A DNA stretch of 64,000 nucleotides, from NCBI RefSeq assembly GCF_030388665.1, contig NZ_CP128846.1:6026501-6090500 (forward strand), read 5' to 3'. A program made the position numbers and the translations under genes. The notes under the pieces were generated by a model. The model did not search any database and had not been told where the DNA came from. It saw nothing but the letters and a program-made list of their open reading frames with translations. Every line of letters begins with the position of its first letter. Positions within the stretch are counted from its first letter, which is position 1. Source of the DNA: Streptomyces flavofungini. GTDB lineage: Bacteria > Actinomycetota > Actinomycetes > Streptomycetales > Streptomycetaceae. Positions 23,989 to 33,095 of this stretch are shown here, piece by piece.

Positions 23989-24110
23989 CCGGCCTCCCGC
24001 TCGTCCTCGGCCCGGCCTCGCCCCTCGTGCGACAAGGGTGCCGTACGAGGGTGCCGCGCAGGAGCCCCGGCGCGGCACCGGATGCCCCCTGGGGAGGCGG
24101 AACCTCGGCG

Positions 24111-25037
24111 TCAGGCGCCGCAGGAGCGCAGGAAGGACCGCGTCCGGCGGGCGATCGGCAGCGGCTTGTCCGGCTCGCACGGATACATGTCCTGCTCGAC
24201 GATGGCGAACAGGTCGACGTCCAGCTTCCGGGCGGCATCCAGGACGGGGCCGAGCGCGGGCACCCCGGCCGGGGGCTCGCACATCACGCCGCGCGCCACG
24301 GCGGGCCCGAACGGCATGTCCTGCGCGCGCACTTCGGCGAGCACGGCCGGGTCGACCTGCTTCAGGTGCAGATAGCCGATGCGCTCGCCGTACGTCTCGA
24401 TGAGCTTGACGCTGTCGCCGCCGCAGTAGGCGTAGTGCCCGGTGTCGAGGCACAGCGACACCAGGTCGGAGTCCGTGCCGTCCAGGAAGCGGACGACGTT
24501 CTCCTCGGTGTCGATGTGGGTGTCGGCGTGCGGGTGGACGACGATCGTGAGGCCGTAGCGCTCGCGCACCTCGCGGCCCAGGCGCTCGGTCTGGGTGGTC
24601 AGCTGCCGCCACTGCTCCGGGGTGAGCGTGGCGTCCTCCAGGACCTCGCCGGTCTTGTCGTCCCGCCAGAAGGACGGGATGACGACGAGATGGCGCGCGC
24701 CCATGGCCCGGGTCAGCTCCGCGATGGCGGAGACGTGGTCCCAGGTCCGGTCCCAGACGTCCGGGCCGTGGTGCAGGCCCGTGAAGACCGTCCCCGCGGA
24801 CACCTTGAGACCGCGGCGCTCCGTCTCGGCGGTCAGCCGCGCCGGGTCGGTCGGCAGATAGCCGTACGGGCCCAGCTCGATCCACTCGTAACCGGAGTCG
24901 GCGACCTCGTCCAGGAAGCGCGTCCAGGGCACCTGCTGGGGATCCTCGGGGAACCACACGCCCCACGAGTCGGGGGCCGAGCCGACGCGGATGCGGGACA
25001 AAGCCGACGATGGGGTCAAGGAGGTCGTGGTCGCCAT
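24111..25037 (-). CDS. iolE: myo-inosose-2 dehydratase-like sugar phosphate isomerase
   Basis: 308 residues from ATG 25037. The IolE-like TIM-barrel begins VGSAPDSWGVWFPEDP and continues with YEWIELGPYGYLP, TIVVHPHADTHIDTEE, LCLDTGHYAYCGGD and YLHLKQVDP, keeping the Glu/His/Asp metal ligands of this fold. It should dehydrate 2-keto-myo-inositol to the 3D-trihydroxycyclohexane-dione. It diverges from iolC across a 136-base gap with a large dyad, so the two arms of the inositol cluster are probably co-regulated. The function is assigned from both motif and cluster. Confidence 0.85.
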   Translation of the reverse strand: MATTTSLTPSSALSRIRVGSAPDSWGVWFPEDPQQVPWTRFLDEVADSGYEWIELGPYGYLPTDPARLTAETERRGLKVSAGTVFTGLHHGPDVWDRTWDHVSAIAELTRAMGARHLVVIPSFWRDDKTGEVLEDATLTPEQWRQLTTQTERLGREVRERYGLTIVVHPHADTHIDTEENVVRFLDGTDSDLVSLCLDTGHYAYCGGDSVKLIETYGERIGYLHLKQVDPAVLAEVRAQDMPFGPAVARGVMCEPPAGVPALGPVLDAARKLDVDLFAIVEQDMYPCEPDKPLPIARRTRSFLRSCGA

Positions 25038-25068
25038 GGGCGTCAGCCTCCACGGCGGCCGAGAAGAG

Positions 25069-25108
25069 TGTCAAGGAGTAGTCCGAATGTAAGGACAAAA
25101 TGTTGACA
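25069..25108. promoter_or_regulatory. centred dyad in iolE-iolC divergent promoter
   Basis: Two inverted repeats share the same centre (25088.5): outer TGTCAA (25069-25074) with TTGACA (25103-25108), and inner GTCC (25081-25084) with GGAC (25093-25096). The site overlaps the -35 region of the iolC promoter, so a protein bound here would affect both divergent units. Confidence 0.55.
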
Positions 25109-25131
25109 GGGTTCCTGGGACGGGATTAGAC
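25103..25131 (+). promoter_or_regulatory. predicted promoter of the iolC operon
   Basis: TTGACA at 25103-25108 is followed after exactly 17 bases by TTAGAC at 25126-25131, a strong match to the major vegetative sigma factor consensus. It is about 43 bases before the iolC start. Confidence 0.65.
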
Positions 25132-25173
25132 CTGGGGGAGGCGACAGGCTGCCTCCAGGAAGGGATGTGCAGG

Positions 25174-26148
25174 GTGAGCGATCCGAACACCGATCCGTAC
25201 GACCCGTACGACGTCATCACCATGGGCCGGATCGGGGTGGACCTCTACCCCCTGCAGACCGGGGTGCCGCTCTCGGAGGTCTCGACCTTCGGGAAGTTCC
25301 TCGGCGGCTCGGCCACGAACGTGGCGGTCGCGGCGGCGCGGCTCGGGCGGCGTGTGGGCGTTGTCACGCGGACGGGACAGGACCCCTTCGGCACGTATCT
25401 GCGGCAGCAGTTGCGGGAGTTCGGGGTCGACGACCGGTGGGTCGGCGAGGTCCCCGGCCTGCCCACGCCCGTGACGTTCTGCGAGATCTTCCCGCCCGAC
25501 GACTTCCCGCTGTACTTCTACCGGCAGCCGAAGGCGCCCGACCTGGAGCTCGCGGCGGCCGACCTCGACCTCGACGCGATCGCCGAGGCCCGCATCTTCT
25601 GGATGACCGGGACCGGGCTGTGCGCCGAGCCCAGCCGGACGGCGACCATCGCCGCGCTCGGTGCCCGCTCCGGCGGCATCACCGTCTTCGACCTCGACTG
25701 GCGGCCGATGTTCTGGACCGATCCGGACGAGGCGCGGCCGCACTACGCCGCCGCGCTGCGCCACGCCAGTGTCGCCGTCGGCAACCTGGACGAGGTCGAG
25801 ATCGCCACCGGGGTGCGGGAGCCACGGGCCGCCGCGGGGGCCCTGCTCGCGGCCGGGGTCGAGCTCGCCGTCGTCAAGCAGGGACCCGAGGGGGTGCTCG
25901 CCATGAACCGCGAGGGGGCCGTCGCCGAGGTGCCGCCGCTGCCCGTGACCGTTCTCAACGGGCTCGGGGCGGGCGACGCGTTCGGCGGGGCGCTGTGTCA
26001 TGGGCTGCTCGCCGGGTGGGAGTTGGAGCGGGTGATCCGGTACGCCAACGCGGCGGGGGCGATCGTCGCCTCCCGGCTGGAGTGCTCGTCCGCCATGCCG
26101 TACGCCGACGAGGTCGAAGCCGCGCTAGAGGCGGGGGCCGTCACGTGA
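25174..26148 (+). CDS. iolC: 5-dehydro-2-deoxygluconokinase
   Basis: The GTG at 25174 (MSDPNTDPYDPYDVITMGRI) is chosen because AGGAAGGGA lies about 10 bases upstream; the ATG at 25165 is too close to that site. 324 residues of the PfkB family: GRIGVDLYPLQTGVPL, GGSATNVAVAAARLG, DLDWRPMFW and the C-terminal NGLGAGDAFGGALCHGLL with the catalytic Asp. The N-terminal region matches IolC rather than ribokinase. It phosphorylates 2-deoxy-5-keto-gluconate. First gene of the plus-strand inositol operon. Confidence 0.92.
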   Translation: MSDPNTDPYDPYDVITMGRIGVDLYPLQTGVPLSEVSTFGKFLGGSATNVAVAAARLGRRVGVVTRTGQDPFGTYLRQQLREFGVDDRWVGEVPGLPTPVTFCEIFPPDDFPLYFYRQPKAPDLELAAADLDLDAIAEARIFWMTGTGLCAEPSRTATIAALGARSGGITVFDLDWRPMFWTDPDEARPHYAAALRHASVAVGNLDEVEIATGVREPRAAAGALLAAGVELAVVKQGPEGVLAMNREGAVAEVPPLPVTVLNGLGAGDAFGGALCHGLLAGWELERVIRYANAAGAIVASRLECSSAMPYADEVEAALEAGAVT

Positions 26149-27029
26149 CCGCTGTCGACGTCGCTCGGCTCGTGCGGACCCGGGTGCGGGAGCCCGAGGC
26201 CATCGCCGAGGCCGCTGCCCGGCGCAAGCGCCGGGAGTTGGTCGGGGACTCCGGGCGGCTCATGATCATCGCGGCCGACCACCCCGCCCGGGGCGCCCTC
26301 GGCGTCGGGAAGGACCCGATGGCGATGGCCGACCGCGCCGACCTCCTGGAACGGCTGTGCCTCGCGCTGTCGCGCCCCGGCGTGGACGGCGTGCTCGCCA
26401 CCGCCGACATCCTCGACGACCTGCTGCTGCTCGGGGCCCTGGAGGGCAAGGTCGTCATGGGCTCCATGAACCGGGGCGGCCTCGCGGGCGCCGCGTTCGA
26501 GCTGGACGACCGGTTCACCGGCTACCGCCCCCAGGACCTGCGGCGCCTCGGCTTCGACGCGGGCAAGCTGCTCCTGCGCGTCGACTACGCCGACCCCGGC
26601 TCCCTCACCACCCTGGAGGCCACCGCCCGCGCCGTGGACGCCATGGCCGCGCGCCGCCTGCCCGTGTTCGTCGAGCCGTTCCTGTGCCGCAGGTCCGACG
26701 ACGGCGTGCTGCGCAACGACCTGAGCGCGGCGGCCGTCACCCGGTCCATCGCCATCGCCGCCGGACTCGGCGGCACCTCGGCGTACACCTGGCTGAAGGT
26801 CCCCGTCACCGAGAACCCCGACGACATGGCCCGCGTCATGGAGACCTCGACGCTGCCCGCCGTGCTGCTCGGCGGCGACATCGCGGGCGACGCGGACGCC
26901 GCGTACGAGAAGTGGCGCGGCGCCCTGCGCCTGCCCACGGTGCAGGGCCTGGTCGCGGGCCGGACGCTGCTCTACCCGGCGGACGGCGATGTCGCGGGCG
27001 CCGTCGACACCGCGGTCGGCCTGCTGTAG
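26145..27029 (+). CDS. Cgl0159-type beta/alpha-barrel aldolase (IolJ-like)
   Basis: The GTG at 26145 overlaps the iolC stop (GTGA). 294 residues: LMIIAADHPARGALGVG near residue 40, VDGVLATADILDDLLLLG, VMGSMNRGGLAGAAFELDDRFTG-type central region, LLRVDYADPG, LPVFVEPF and AYTWLKVPVTENP. It belongs to the class I aldolase-like barrels called Cgl0159 or DeoC/LacD-like in actinobacterial inositol clusters. By position it replaces IolJ, splitting 2-deoxy-5-keto-gluconate 6-phosphate into dihydroxyacetone phosphate and malonate semialdehyde. The lysine in WLKVP is a candidate Schiff-base residue. Confidence 0.82.
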   Translation: MTAVDVARLVRTRVREPEAIAEAAARRKRRELVGDSGRLMIIAADHPARGALGVGKDPMAMADRADLLERLCLALSRPGVDGVLATADILDDLLLLGALEGKVVMGSMNRGGLAGAAFELDDRFTGYRPQDLRRLGFDAGKLLLRVDYADPGSLTTLEATARAVDAMAARRLPVFVEPFLCRRSDDGVLRNDLSAAAVTRSIAIAAGLGGTSAYTWLKVPVTENPDDMARVMETSTLPAVLLGGDIAGDADAAYEKWRGALRLPTVQGLVAGRTLLYPADGDVAGAVDTAVGLL

Positions 27030-27060
27030 CCGTGAGGTACGCAATCAGGAGGAGCCCCGC

Positions 27061-27864
27061 ATGACGTACGTACCAAAAGGAAGTGCGGCCGACGGGACGT
27101 ACGCCGTCGCCATCGACCCGAAAACCGCAGCGTGGACGTATGCCGGGCTGCGTGTCGTCGAGATCCCGGCCGGTGGATCGCACTCCTTCGCCACCGGTGA
27201 GAGTGAATGGATCGTGCTCCCGCTGACCGGCGGCTGTACGGTGCACGCGGAGGGCGAGATCATCGAACTCCTGGGCCGCGAGAGCGTGTTCAGCGGAGTC
27301 ACCGACTTCGCTTACGTTCCCCGTGACGCCCACATCCAGATCGCCTCCGGCGTGGGAGGCCGCTTCGCCCTGGCAGGAGCGAAGTGCGAGCGCCGACTCC
27401 CCGCCCGCTACGGCCCCGCGCCGGAGGTCCCCGTCGAAGCGCGCGGCAGCGGAAGCTGCGCGCGCCAGGTCCGCAACTTCGCGTCCGCGGACGCCTTCGA
27501 CTGCGACCGGCTCATCGCCGTGGAGGTGATCACGCCGGGCGGCAACTGGTCCTCGTACCCGCCGCACAAGCACGACGAGCACCGGCCCGGCGTCGAGTCG
27601 GTCCTCGAGGAGATCTACTACTTCGAGATCGAGGGTGAGCACGGCTTCGGCTACCAGCGGGTCTCTCCCTCGCGGGAGGGCGGCACGGACACGCTCGCCG
27701 AGGTGCGCTCCGGCGACGCGGTGCTCGTGCCCGACGGCTGGCACGGGCCGTCCATCGCCCAGCCGGGGCACACCATGTACTACCTGAACGTCATGGCGGG
27801 ACCGGGCGACGAACGGGAGTGGAAGATCTGCTTCCACCCCGACCACACGGAGGGTTACCGATGA
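27061..27864 (+). CDS. iolB: 5-deoxy-glucuronate isomerase
   Basis: The ATG at 27061 follows AGGAGGAG. 267 residues, a bicupin of the KduI/IolB family: WTYAGLRVVEIPAGGSH, SEWIVLPLTGGCTV, then SSYPPHKHDEH (metal-binding His and Glu) and EEIYYFEIEGEHGFGYQRV, ending MYYLNVMAGP. It isomerises 5-deoxy-glucuronate to 2-deoxy-5-keto-gluconate. It lies between the aldolase and iolD genes in one operon and is coupled to iolD by an ATGA overlap. Confidence 0.93.
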   Translation: MTYVPKGSAADGTYAVAIDPKTAAWTYAGLRVVEIPAGGSHSFATGESEWIVLPLTGGCTVHAEGEIIELLGRESVFSGVTDFAYVPRDAHIQIASGVGGRFALAGAKCERRLPARYGPAPEVPVEARGSGSCARQVRNFASADAFDCDRLIAVEVITPGGNWSSYPPHKHDEHRPGVESVLEEIYYFEIEGEHGFGYQRVSPSREGGTDTLAEVRSGDAVLVPDGWHGPSIAQPGHTMYYLNVMAGPGDEREWKICFHPDHTEGYR

Positions 27865-29768
27865 GCGGTACGCAGGGGGGCACGCGCGGCGCGCCCGGCA
27901 CGATCCGGCTCACGACGGCCCAGGCCCTGGTGCGCTTCCTGGCCCGGCAGTTCACCGAGCGGGACGGCGAGCGGCGCCGCCTCATCGGCGCGACCTGGGG
28001 CATCTTCGGACACGGAAACGTGGCGGGACTCGGCCAGGCGCTCGTGGAGTACGGCGAGCAGATGCCGTTCCACCAGGGCCGCAACGAACAGTCCATGGTG
28101 CACGCCGCCGTGGGGTACGCCCGCCAGTGCGGGCGGCTCTCCACCCACGCCGTGACGACGTCCATCGGGCCCGGCGCCACCAACCTCGTCACCGGCGCCG
28201 CCCTCGCCACCATCAACCACCTGCCGGTCCTGCTGCTGCCCGGCGACACCTTCGCGACCCGCCCCGCCGACCCGGTCCTCCAGCAGCTCGAAGTGCCCTA
28301 CGCGGGCGACGTGTCCGTGAACGACTGCCTGCGGCCCGTCTCGAAGTACTTCGACCGGATCACCCGCCCCGATGCCCTGATCCCGGCCGCGCTCCAGGCG
28401 ATGCGCGTGCTCACCGACCCCGTCGACACCGGCGCGGTGACCCTCGCGCTGCCGCAGGACGTGCAGGCGGAGGCCTTCGACTGGCCGGAGGAGTTCTTCG
28501 TCGAGCGGGTGTGGTCCGTGCGCCGCCAGGCCCCCGACCCCGTCGAACTCGCCGCCGCCGCCGGCCTGGTGCGGGGCAGCGACCGGCCGCTGATCGTCGC
28601 GGGCGGCGGCGTCCACCACAGCGCCGCCGAGCGGGCCCTCGCCGACCTCGCCGACGCCACCGGCATCCCCGTCGCCTCGACCCAGGCCGGCAAGGGCTCC
28701 CTGCGCCACGACCACCCCGCCGACGTGGGCGGCATCGGCCACACGGGCACCGCGACCGCCGACGAACTGGCCCGCACCGCCGACCTCGTGATCGGCGTCG
28801 GCACCCGCTACACCGACTTCACCACCGCGTCCGGCACCCTCTTCGCCGCGCCCGGCGTGCGCTTCCTCAACATCAATGTGGCCGCGTTCGACGCGCACAA
28901 GATGGCGGGCGCCACCGTCGTCGCCGACGCGCGCGCCGCCCTCGAAGGGCTGCGGGACATGCTGTCGGGCCACCACGTCGACGCCGCGTACAGGAGGGAG
29001 TACTCGGACGACAAGGAGCGCTGGGAGCACCGCGTCGATGCCGCCTTCGAGGCGGACGAGCCCGATGTGCGGCCCACCCAGGCGCAGGTGCTCGGCCTGC
29101 TCGACGAGTTGGTCACCGACGCCGACGTGCTCATCAACGCGGCCGGTTCGCTCCCCGGCGACCTGCACAAGCTGTGGCGGGCGCGCTCGCCGCGGCAGTA
29201 CCACGTGGAGTACGGCTACTCCTGCATGGGCTACGAGATCCCGGCCGCGATCGGGGTGTCCCTGGCCTCGCCCGAGCGGCCCGTGTGGGCGCTCGTCGGC
29301 GACGGGACGTATCTGATGATGCCCACCGAGATCGTCACCGCCGTCCAGGAGAACGTCCCGATCAAGGTCGTGATCCTGCAGAACCACGGGTACGCCTCCA
29401 TCGGGGGCCTCTCGGAGTCCGTGGGCGGCGAGCGCTTCGGCACCGCCTACCGCCACCGGGCGTCCGACGGCACCTTCACGGGCGCACCGCTGCCGGTGGA
29501 CCTGGCCGCCAACGCGGCCTCGCTCGGGCTGCCGGTGCGGCGCGCGAAGACCGTGCGCGACCTGCGTGAGGCCCTGCGCGAAGCACGCGAAGCGGACGGC
29601 CCCACATGTGTCTACGTGGAGACGGAAACGGCAGACACAGTGTCGGGCCCGCCCCCCGCACAGGCGTGGTGGGATGTGCCCGTGGCCGAGACCGCGGCCC
29701 GCCCGTCGGCGGTCAAGGCACGCGAGGAGTACGACCGGCACGTCTCAGCCCGTCGCCGCCAGCTGTGA
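27861..29768 (+). CDS. iolD: 3D-(3,5/4)-trihydroxycyclohexane-1,2-dione hydrolase
   Basis: 635 residues from ATG 27861, overlapping the iolB stop by four bases. It is a thiamine-diphosphate enzyme with the usual three domains: N-terminal GRNEQSMVHAAVGYARQ (catalytic Glu), central LIVAGGGVHHSAA, and C-terminal ThDP/Mg site VGDGTYLMMPTEIVTA followed by ILQNHGYASIGGL, which is characteristic of IolD. It hydrolyses the ring of the trihydroxycyclohexane-dione to 5-deoxy-glucuronate. Length is normal. Confidence 0.94.
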   Translation: MSGTQGGTRGAPGTIRLTTAQALVRFLARQFTERDGERRRLIGATWGIFGHGNVAGLGQALVEYGEQMPFHQGRNEQSMVHAAVGYARQCGRLSTHAVTTSIGPGATNLVTGAALATINHLPVLLLPGDTFATRPADPVLQQLEVPYAGDVSVNDCLRPVSKYFDRITRPDALIPAALQAMRVLTDPVDTGAVTLALPQDVQAEAFDWPEEFFVERVWSVRRQAPDPVELAAAAGLVRGSDRPLIVAGGGVHHSAAERALADLADATGIPVASTQAGKGSLRHDHPADVGGIGHTGTATADELARTADLVIGVGTRYTDFTTASGTLFAAPGVRFLNINVAAFDAHKMAGATVVADARAALEGLRDMLSGHHVDAAYRREYSDDKERWEHRVDAAFEADEPDVRPTQAQVLGLLDELVTDADVLINAAGSLPGDLHKLWRARSPRQYHVEYGYSCMGYEIPAAIGVSLASPERPVWALVGDGTYLMMPTEIVTAVQENVPIKVVILQNHGYASIGGLSESVGGERFGTAYRHRASDGTFTGAPLPVDLAANAASLGLPVRRAKTVRDLREALREAREADGPTCVYVETETADTVSGPPPAQAWWDVPVAETAARPSAVKAREEYDRHVSARRRQL

Positions 29769-29782
29769 AGGGATTTCTTGGC

Positions 29783-31303
29783 ATGAGCAGCATGACGAAG
29801 ACCGTCGACCACTGGATCGGTGGCAAGATCGTCGAGGGTGCGTCCGGTACGTACGGCCCCGTCACCGACCCGGCGACCGGTGCCGTGACGACCCGCGTGG
29901 CCTTCGCGTCCGTGGACGAGGTGGACGCGGCCGTGGCCGCCGCGAAGGCCGCGTACGCGACCTGGGGCCAGTCCTCGCTCGCCCAGCGCACCTCGGTCCT
30001 GTTCAAGTTCCGCGCGCTGCTCGACGCGCACCGCGACGAGATCGCCGAGCTGATCACCGCCGAGCACGGCAAGGTGCACTCCGACGCCCTCGGCGAGGTC
30101 GCCCGCGGCCTGGAGGTCGTCGACCTGGCGTGCGGCATCAACGTGCAGCTCAAGGGCGAGCTGTCCACGCAGGTCGCGAGCCGCGTGGACGTCTCCTCGA
30201 TCCGCCAGCCGCTCGGTGTCGTCGCGGGCATCACGCCCTTCAACTTCCCGGCCATGGTGCCGATGTGGATGTTCCCGATCGCCATCGCGTGCGGCAACAC
30301 CTTCGTGCTCAAGCCCAGCGAGAAGGACCCGTCGGCGTCGATGCGCGTCGCGGAGCTGCTCGCCGAGGCGGGCCTGCCGGACGGCGTGTTCAACGTCGTG
30401 CACGGCGACAAGGTGGCCGTGGACCGCCTCCTGGAGCACCCGGACGTCGCGGCCGTGTCCTTCGTGGGCTCGACCCCGATCGCCCGCTACATCCACACCA
30501 CCGCCTCCGCCAACGGCAAGCGCGTGCAGGCACTCGGCGGCGCCAAGAACCACATGCTGGTCCTGCCGGACGCCGACCTGGACGCGGCCGCCGACGCCGC
30601 CGTGTCGGCCGCGTACGGCTCGGCGGGCGAGCGCTGCATGGCGATCTCCGCGGTCGTGGCCGTCGGTTCGGTCGGCGACGAGCTGGTCGCGAAGATCAAG
30701 GAGCGCGCCGAGAAGATCAAGATCGGCCCCGGCAACGACCCGTCCTCGGAGATGGGCCCGCTCATCACGGCCGCGCACCGCGACAAGGTGGCGTCGTACG
30801 TGACGGGCGCGGCGGCCCAGGGCAGCGAGGTCGTCCTGGACGGCACCGGTTACACCGTCGAGGGCCACCCCGAATGCGCTGACGGCCACTGGATCGGCCT
30901 CTCGCTGCTCGACCGGGTGCCGGTGACGGCGGACGCCTACAAGGACGAGATCTTCGGCCCGGTGCTGTGCGTGCTGCGCGTGGAGACGTACGAGGAGGGG
31001 CTCGCCCTCATCAACGCCTCGCCGTTCGGCAACGGCACCGCGATCTTCACCCGGGACGGCGGCGCGGCGCGCCGCTTCCAGCTGGAGGTCGAGGCGGGCA
31101 TGGTCGGTGTGAACGTGCCGATCCCGGTGCCGGTGGGCTACCACTCCTTCGGCGGCTGGAAGGACTCGCTCTTCGGCGACCACCACATCTACGGCAACGA
31201 CGGCACGCACTTCTACACCCGCGGCAAGGTCGTCACGACCCGCTGGCCGGACCCGTCGGACGCCCCGGCGGGGGTCGACCTGGGCTTCCCGCGCAACCAC
31301 TGA
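29783..31303 (+). CDS. mmsA: methylmalonate-semialdehyde dehydrogenase (CoA-acylating)
   Basis: The ATG at 29783 follows GAAGGGA by 10 bases; an in-frame ATG at 29792 is the alternative. 506 residues of the aldehyde dehydrogenase superfamily: VDHWIGGKIVEGASG, GITPFNFPAMVPMWMFP (MmsA type), LGGAKNHMLVLPDADLD, and catalytic Cys in AGERCMAISA. It is the CoA-dependent branch, so malonate semialdehyde from the inositol pathway becomes acetyl-CoA (IolA role). It is the last inositol gene and is followed by a strong terminator at 31322. Confidence 0.92.
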   Translation: MSSMTKTVDHWIGGKIVEGASGTYGPVTDPATGAVTTRVAFASVDEVDAAVAAAKAAYATWGQSSLAQRTSVLFKFRALLDAHRDEIAELITAEHGKVHSDALGEVARGLEVVDLACGINVQLKGELSTQVASRVDVSSIRQPLGVVAGITPFNFPAMVPMWMFPIAIACGNTFVLKPSEKDPSASMRVAELLAEAGLPDGVFNVVHGDKVAVDRLLEHPDVAAVSFVGSTPIARYIHTTASANGKRVQALGGAKNHMLVLPDADLDAAADAAVSAAYGSAGERCMAISAVVAVGSVGDELVAKIKERAEKIKIGPGNDPSSEMGPLITAAHRDKVASYVTGAAAQGSEVVLDGTGYTVEGHPECADGHWIGLSLLDRVPVTADAYKDEIFGPVLCVLRVETYEEGLALINASPFGNGTAIFTRDGGAARRFQLEVEAGMVGVNVPIPVPVGYHSFGGWKDSLFGDHHIYGNDGTHFYTRGKVVTTRWPDPSDAPAGVDLGFPRNH

Positions 31304-31321
31304 GCGCCTGAGCGCACCGAG

Positions 31322-31359
31322 CGAGACCGTCCGCACTGCGGACGGTCTCGTTTATTTTT
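31322..31359 (+). terminator. Rho-independent terminator after mmsA
   Basis: A perfect 13-base stem CGAGACCGTCCGC / GCGGACGGTCTCG (31322-31334 and 31338-31350) with loop ACT, followed by TTTATTTTT. It ends the inositol operon 19 bases after the mmsA stop. Confidence 0.92.
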
Positions 31360-31625
31360 CGGTGTGCGGCTGCGGTTCCCGTACTGATCGCTTAAATCGG
31401 GCGAGGAAGGTGAAGTTCATATTTGACCTTGCTATCTAAGGTTTGGTGGTGGAGTGGCTGGCTAGTGTCACCTACTTGTCGCCAACGTCTGCGATTCGAT
31501 GGCGAGTTGATGAGCTCCCGAACTGCGGATTCCGTAGGTAATCGGCCATTGACGTTCTCCTTACGCCGGGGTTTCCATGACGGCTCCGCCTCCCCTCTTT
31601 GGTACGAGCCGATCGGAAACGCCGT

Positions 31626-33065
31626 ATGACCGAAACGCTTCACACGCCGCCGCCCGGGTCCGACGTCCTCGGGCCGGTCACCGCGCCCGCGCGGGAACCG
31701 GACCAGGCGCCGCGCGAGCTGAAGCGTTCCATCGGCGTCGTCGGCGGCACCCTGCTCACGCTGTCCTGCGTCACGCCCGCCTCCACGCTCTTCGTGGTCG
31801 TGCCCGACCTGTTCTCCACGCTCGGCACCGCCACCGCCCTCACCATCGCCATCGGCGCGCTGCTGTGCGTGGGCGTCGCGTTCTGCTACTCGGAGCTGGG
31901 CACCCTCATCCCCAGCGCGGGCGGCGAGTACGCGATGGTGTCGACCATGGCCGGCCGGCTCGCGGGCTGGCTCGTCTTCGTCCTCTCCCTGCTCGTCGTG
32001 ATGATCGTGCCGCCCGTCATCGCCATGGGCACCGCCGACTACCTCGCGCCCGTCGTCCACCTCGACCCGTCGTATGCGGGCGCCGCCGTGATGCTCCTCG
32101 CCACCCTCGCCGGCCTGCTCGACCTGCGCGCCAACGCGTGGATCACCGGGATCTTCCTCGTCCTCGAAGTGATCGCCGCGGGCGTGGTGGCCGTACTCGG
32201 GTTCGCGCACTCCGAGCGGGGCGCGGGCAGCCTCGTCGACCTCAGCGTGGCCGCGGGGTCCGGCTCCGGCGACGGCACGAAGACCGTCACCGCCATGCTG
32301 ATCGTCTCCGGGCTCGCCATCGCCCTCTTCGTCACCCAGGGCTTCTCCACGGCCGTGTACCTCTCCGAGGAGATGGAGAACCCGCGCAAGAACGTCGCCC
32401 GCACCGTGCTGCTCACCCTCGCCATCTCGGCGGTCGTGCTCCTCGTGCCGGTCGCCGCGATCACCATGGGCGCGCCCGACCTCGCCGCGCTCACCAGCGG
32501 CGACATCGGCGGCATGGTCACCGCCTGGTCCAGCTCCGGCGTCGGCACCTTCATCAGCCTGTGCGTGGCCCTCGCCATCATCAACGCGGGCATCGTGATG
32601 GTCATCCAGAACTCGCGGGTCCTGTTCGCCTCCGCCCGGGACCAGGCGTGGCCCGCGCCGGTGAACAAGGTCCTCTCGCGGCTCGGCGGGCGCTTCGGCT
32701 CGCCCTGGGTCGCCACGCTCCTGGTGGGCGTGCCGGGCGCCGCGCTGTGCTTCGTGAACCTCGACACCCTCTACGGCGTGACCGGCGTGTCCGTGACGGG
32801 CATGTACCTGTTGGTCGCCGTGGCGGCGCTGCTCGCCCGGCGCGGTACGCGCCGGCACGCGCCCGCCTGGCGGATGCCGCTGTGGCCCGCCGTGCCGGTG
32901 GTGCTCGTCGCGGTGCTCGCGTACGTGCTGAGCCGGCAGGAGGCGACGTACCTGCTGTGGACCGGCGGGATCGTGGGCGCGGCGACGCTGTACTGGCTGT
33001 TCTACCTGCGGCCGCGCAGGGACAGCCGGTGGCTGGTGACGATTCCGCAGGACGCGCGGGAGTAG
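31626..33065 (+). CDS. APC-superfamily amino acid or polyamine permease
   Basis: 479 residues from ATG 31626. About twelve membrane segments. The first reads LKRSIGVVGGTLLTLSCVTPASTLFV and is followed by SAGGEYAMVSTMAGRLAGW, the amino-acid permease signature region. Middle loop LSEEMENPRKNVARTVL is typical of APC members. The C-terminus is short and charged. It probably takes up amino acids or amines by cation symport. It lies 322 bases after mmsA beyond a terminator, so it is a separate unit. The ribosome binding site is weak (GGAAAC), and no regulator is adjacent on this side. Confidence 0.85.
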   Translation: MTETLHTPPPGSDVLGPVTAPAREPDQAPRELKRSIGVVGGTLLTLSCVTPASTLFVVVPDLFSTLGTATALTIAIGALLCVGVAFCYSELGTLIPSAGGEYAMVSTMAGRLAGWLVFVLSLLVVMIVPPVIAMGTADYLAPVVHLDPSYAGAAVMLLATLAGLLDLRANAWITGIFLVLEVIAAGVVAVLGFAHSERGAGSLVDLSVAAGSGSGDGTKTVTAMLIVSGLAIALFVTQGFSTAVYLSEEMENPRKNVARTVLLTLAISAVVLLVPVAAITMGAPDLAALTSGDIGGMVTAWSSSGVGTFISLCVALAIINAGIVMVIQNSRVLFASARDQAWPAPVNKVLSRLGGRFGSPWVATLLVGVPGAALCFVNLDTLYGVTGVSVTGMYLLVAVAALLARRGTRRHAPAWRMPLWPAVPVVLVAVLAYVLSRQEATYLLWTGGIVGAATLYWLFYLRPRRDSRWLVTIPQDARE

Positions 33066-33095
33066 GTCGGGCCGGGTCCGCTGACGCCGGGCGCG

